Origin: Euonymus europaeus
Taxonomy: Eukaryota > Streptophyta > Magnoliopsida > Celastrales > Celastraceae
Length of the DNA: 64,000 nucleotides
NCBI GenBank assembly: GCA_963580455.1
Contig: CAUZKV010000008.1
Coordinates: 744,001-808,000, forward strand
Direction: 5' to 3'
A program made the position numbers and the translations under genes. Position 1 is the stretch's first letter. The number at the start of each line of letters is the position of its first letter. Shown one piece after another: positions 63,501-64,000 of this stretch. Under the pieces are notes generated by a model that searched no databases, was not told where the DNA came from, and was given only the letters and a program-made list of their open reading frames with translations.

Positions 63501-64000
63501 TCTCGTTTCACCTATTTAGCCGCGCAATGTGGTTTCTTTACGTAAACGGATTTATGAATATCCGTTGACTCCGAGTTCTGAATTCGGTGATTTTTAGCTT
63601 GATTTCACACTACTTTTTGAGCTCTACGATCCTGGAGTTTCGGATTTTGATTTCAGAACTCGTGGCTAGTAGGTCTCGTTTCACCTAGTTAGCCGCGAAA
63701 TGTGGTTTCTTTACGTAAACGGTTTTATGAATATCCGTTGACTCCGAGTTCTGAATTCGATGATTTTTAGCTTGATTTCACACTACTTTTCGAGCTCTAC
63801 AATCCTGGCGTTTCGGATTTTGATTTCAGAACTCGTGGCTAGTTGGTCTCGTTTCACATATTTAGCCGCGCAATGTGGTTTCTTTACGTAAACGGATTTA
63901 TGAATATCCGTTGACTCCGAGTTCTGAATTCGGTGATTTTTAGCTTGATTTCACACTACTTTTTGAGCTCTACGATCCTGGCGTTTCGGATTTTGATTTC
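60500..64000 (+). repeat. 9-mer (1,557 bp) higher-order repeat at the right edge
   Basis: From about 60,510 to 62,443 the sequence is repeated at 62,067-64,000 at an exact 9 x 173 offset, giving two full units and the start of a third that runs off the window. Anchors: TTTCAAAACTCG (60,884/62,441), GATTTAACATTAC (61,006/62,563), GTACTCGTGG (61,407/62,964), CTGGTTGGTCTCG (61,590/63,147) and CATTTCGGATTTTAATTTC. The one difference I noticed is ATTCGATG near 63,757 against ATTCGGTG near 62,200. This is the most regular higher-order repeat in the window and may continue beyond it. Confidence 0.92.

Larger units (their letters stand above)
1..64000 (+). repeat. 173-bp satellite DNA array filling the window
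   Basis: Head-to-tail tandem array, all copies in one orientation, with no interruption and no flanking unique sequence at either end. The marker AACTCGTGG recurs at 12, 185, 358, 531 and so on to 63,830, giving 369 monomer steps: 350 of 173 bp and 19 of 172 bp. The A-form consensus, counted by hand, has 35 C, 38 G and 13 CpG in 173 bp. GAATTC and GAGCTC occur in nearly every copy, so EcoRI or SacI should give a 173-bp ladder. Monomer length near one nucleosome plus linker, strict length constancy and multi-monomer duplications are typical of centromeric or pericentromeric satellites; that location is inference. I do not recognise the family. No protein-coding or RNA gene can be supported anywhere in the array. 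Confidence 0.98.

Noticed and set aside
1..64000. CRISPR array or iteron-type replication origin
   Set aside because: The repeats are 173 bp, directly adjacent with no unique spacers, extend over 64 kb and have no associated genes. This is satellite organisation, not CRISPR or plasmid iterons.
1..64000. Primate alpha satellite (171 bp) or a CENP-B box
   Set aside because: The length is close, but the sequence is not recognisable as alphoid. No match to the TTCGnnnnAnnCGGG core of the CENP-B box was seen in the consensus on either strand.
1..64000. Ribosomal spacer subrepeats, telomere repeats, tRNA or other RNA genes
   Set aside because: No rRNA segment, short telomeric unit, tRNA-like cloverleaf or polymerase III box pair was found; every stretch read belongs to the same monomer family.
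1..64000. Transposon insertions or inverted monomers
   Set aside because: The marker AACTCGTGG stays in step and orientation throughout, and the length total leaves no room for an insertion.

Overview
The whole 64-kb window is one uninterrupted tandem satellite array. No gene, RNA gene, transposon, unique sequence or array edge is visible. The repeat unit (monomer) is 173 bp, and every copy runs in the same direction. Taking AACTCGTGGCTAG as the monomer start, the first start is at 12 and the last at 63,830. These are 369 monomer steps with a net shortfall of 19 bases against 369 x 173. I can account for all 19 as single-base deletions at named places, so no larger net insertion or loss has survived. 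The array continues past both ends of the window.

This is eukaryotic chromosomal satellite DNA, of the size (about one nucleosome plus linker) and organisation typical of centromeric or pericentromeric arrays. I do not recognise the family. It is not primate alpha satellite and has no CENP-B box. The consensus is about 42% GC with 13 CpG sites per monomer (about 1.7 times expectation). The commonest differences between monomers are CpG to TpG or CpA changes, which suggests a genome with CpG methylation, such as a plant or vertebrate. The species cannot be named from this sequence.

The array is a mosaic of zones. Zone I (1 to about 10,560) has only monomers with GAAATG, plus zone-specific variants such as GGATATTGATTTC, CTCCCAATTAG, CACCGAG and TTTACGAAAACGG. 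At about 10,590 a second haplotype ('B': CTATTTAG, GCAATG and ACGGATTT together) appears and is interspersed with the common 'A' form to the end. Zone II (about 10.56-51.15 kb) is built of successive multi-monomer duplications of different lengths: 3-mer, 8-mer (1,384 bp), 27-mer offset (4,667 bp), 12-mer (2,076 bp), 11-mer (1,902 bp), a 23-mer (3,977 bp) whose first copy carries an extra 6-mer (1,038 bp), 19-mer (3,287 bp) and 7-mer (1,210 bp). Zone III (about 51.15-64 kb) is dominated by monomers with GGAGTTTCGG. It is punctuated by a GTACTCGTGG marker at 3- to 14-monomer spacings and ends in a clean 9-mer (1,557 bp) repeat.

There is therefore no single higher-order repeat. The pattern is a record of overlapping, recent local amplifications, most simply explained by unequal exchange or replication-based duplication in register with the 173-bp unit. 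Each monomer also carries dyad-symmetric elements: an 11-bp inverted pair about half a monomer apart, a 17-bp near-palindrome, the palindrome TTTACGTAAA, and an AACGG/CCGTT hairpin that is longer in B monomers. These could matter for chromatin or centromere function, but that is inference.
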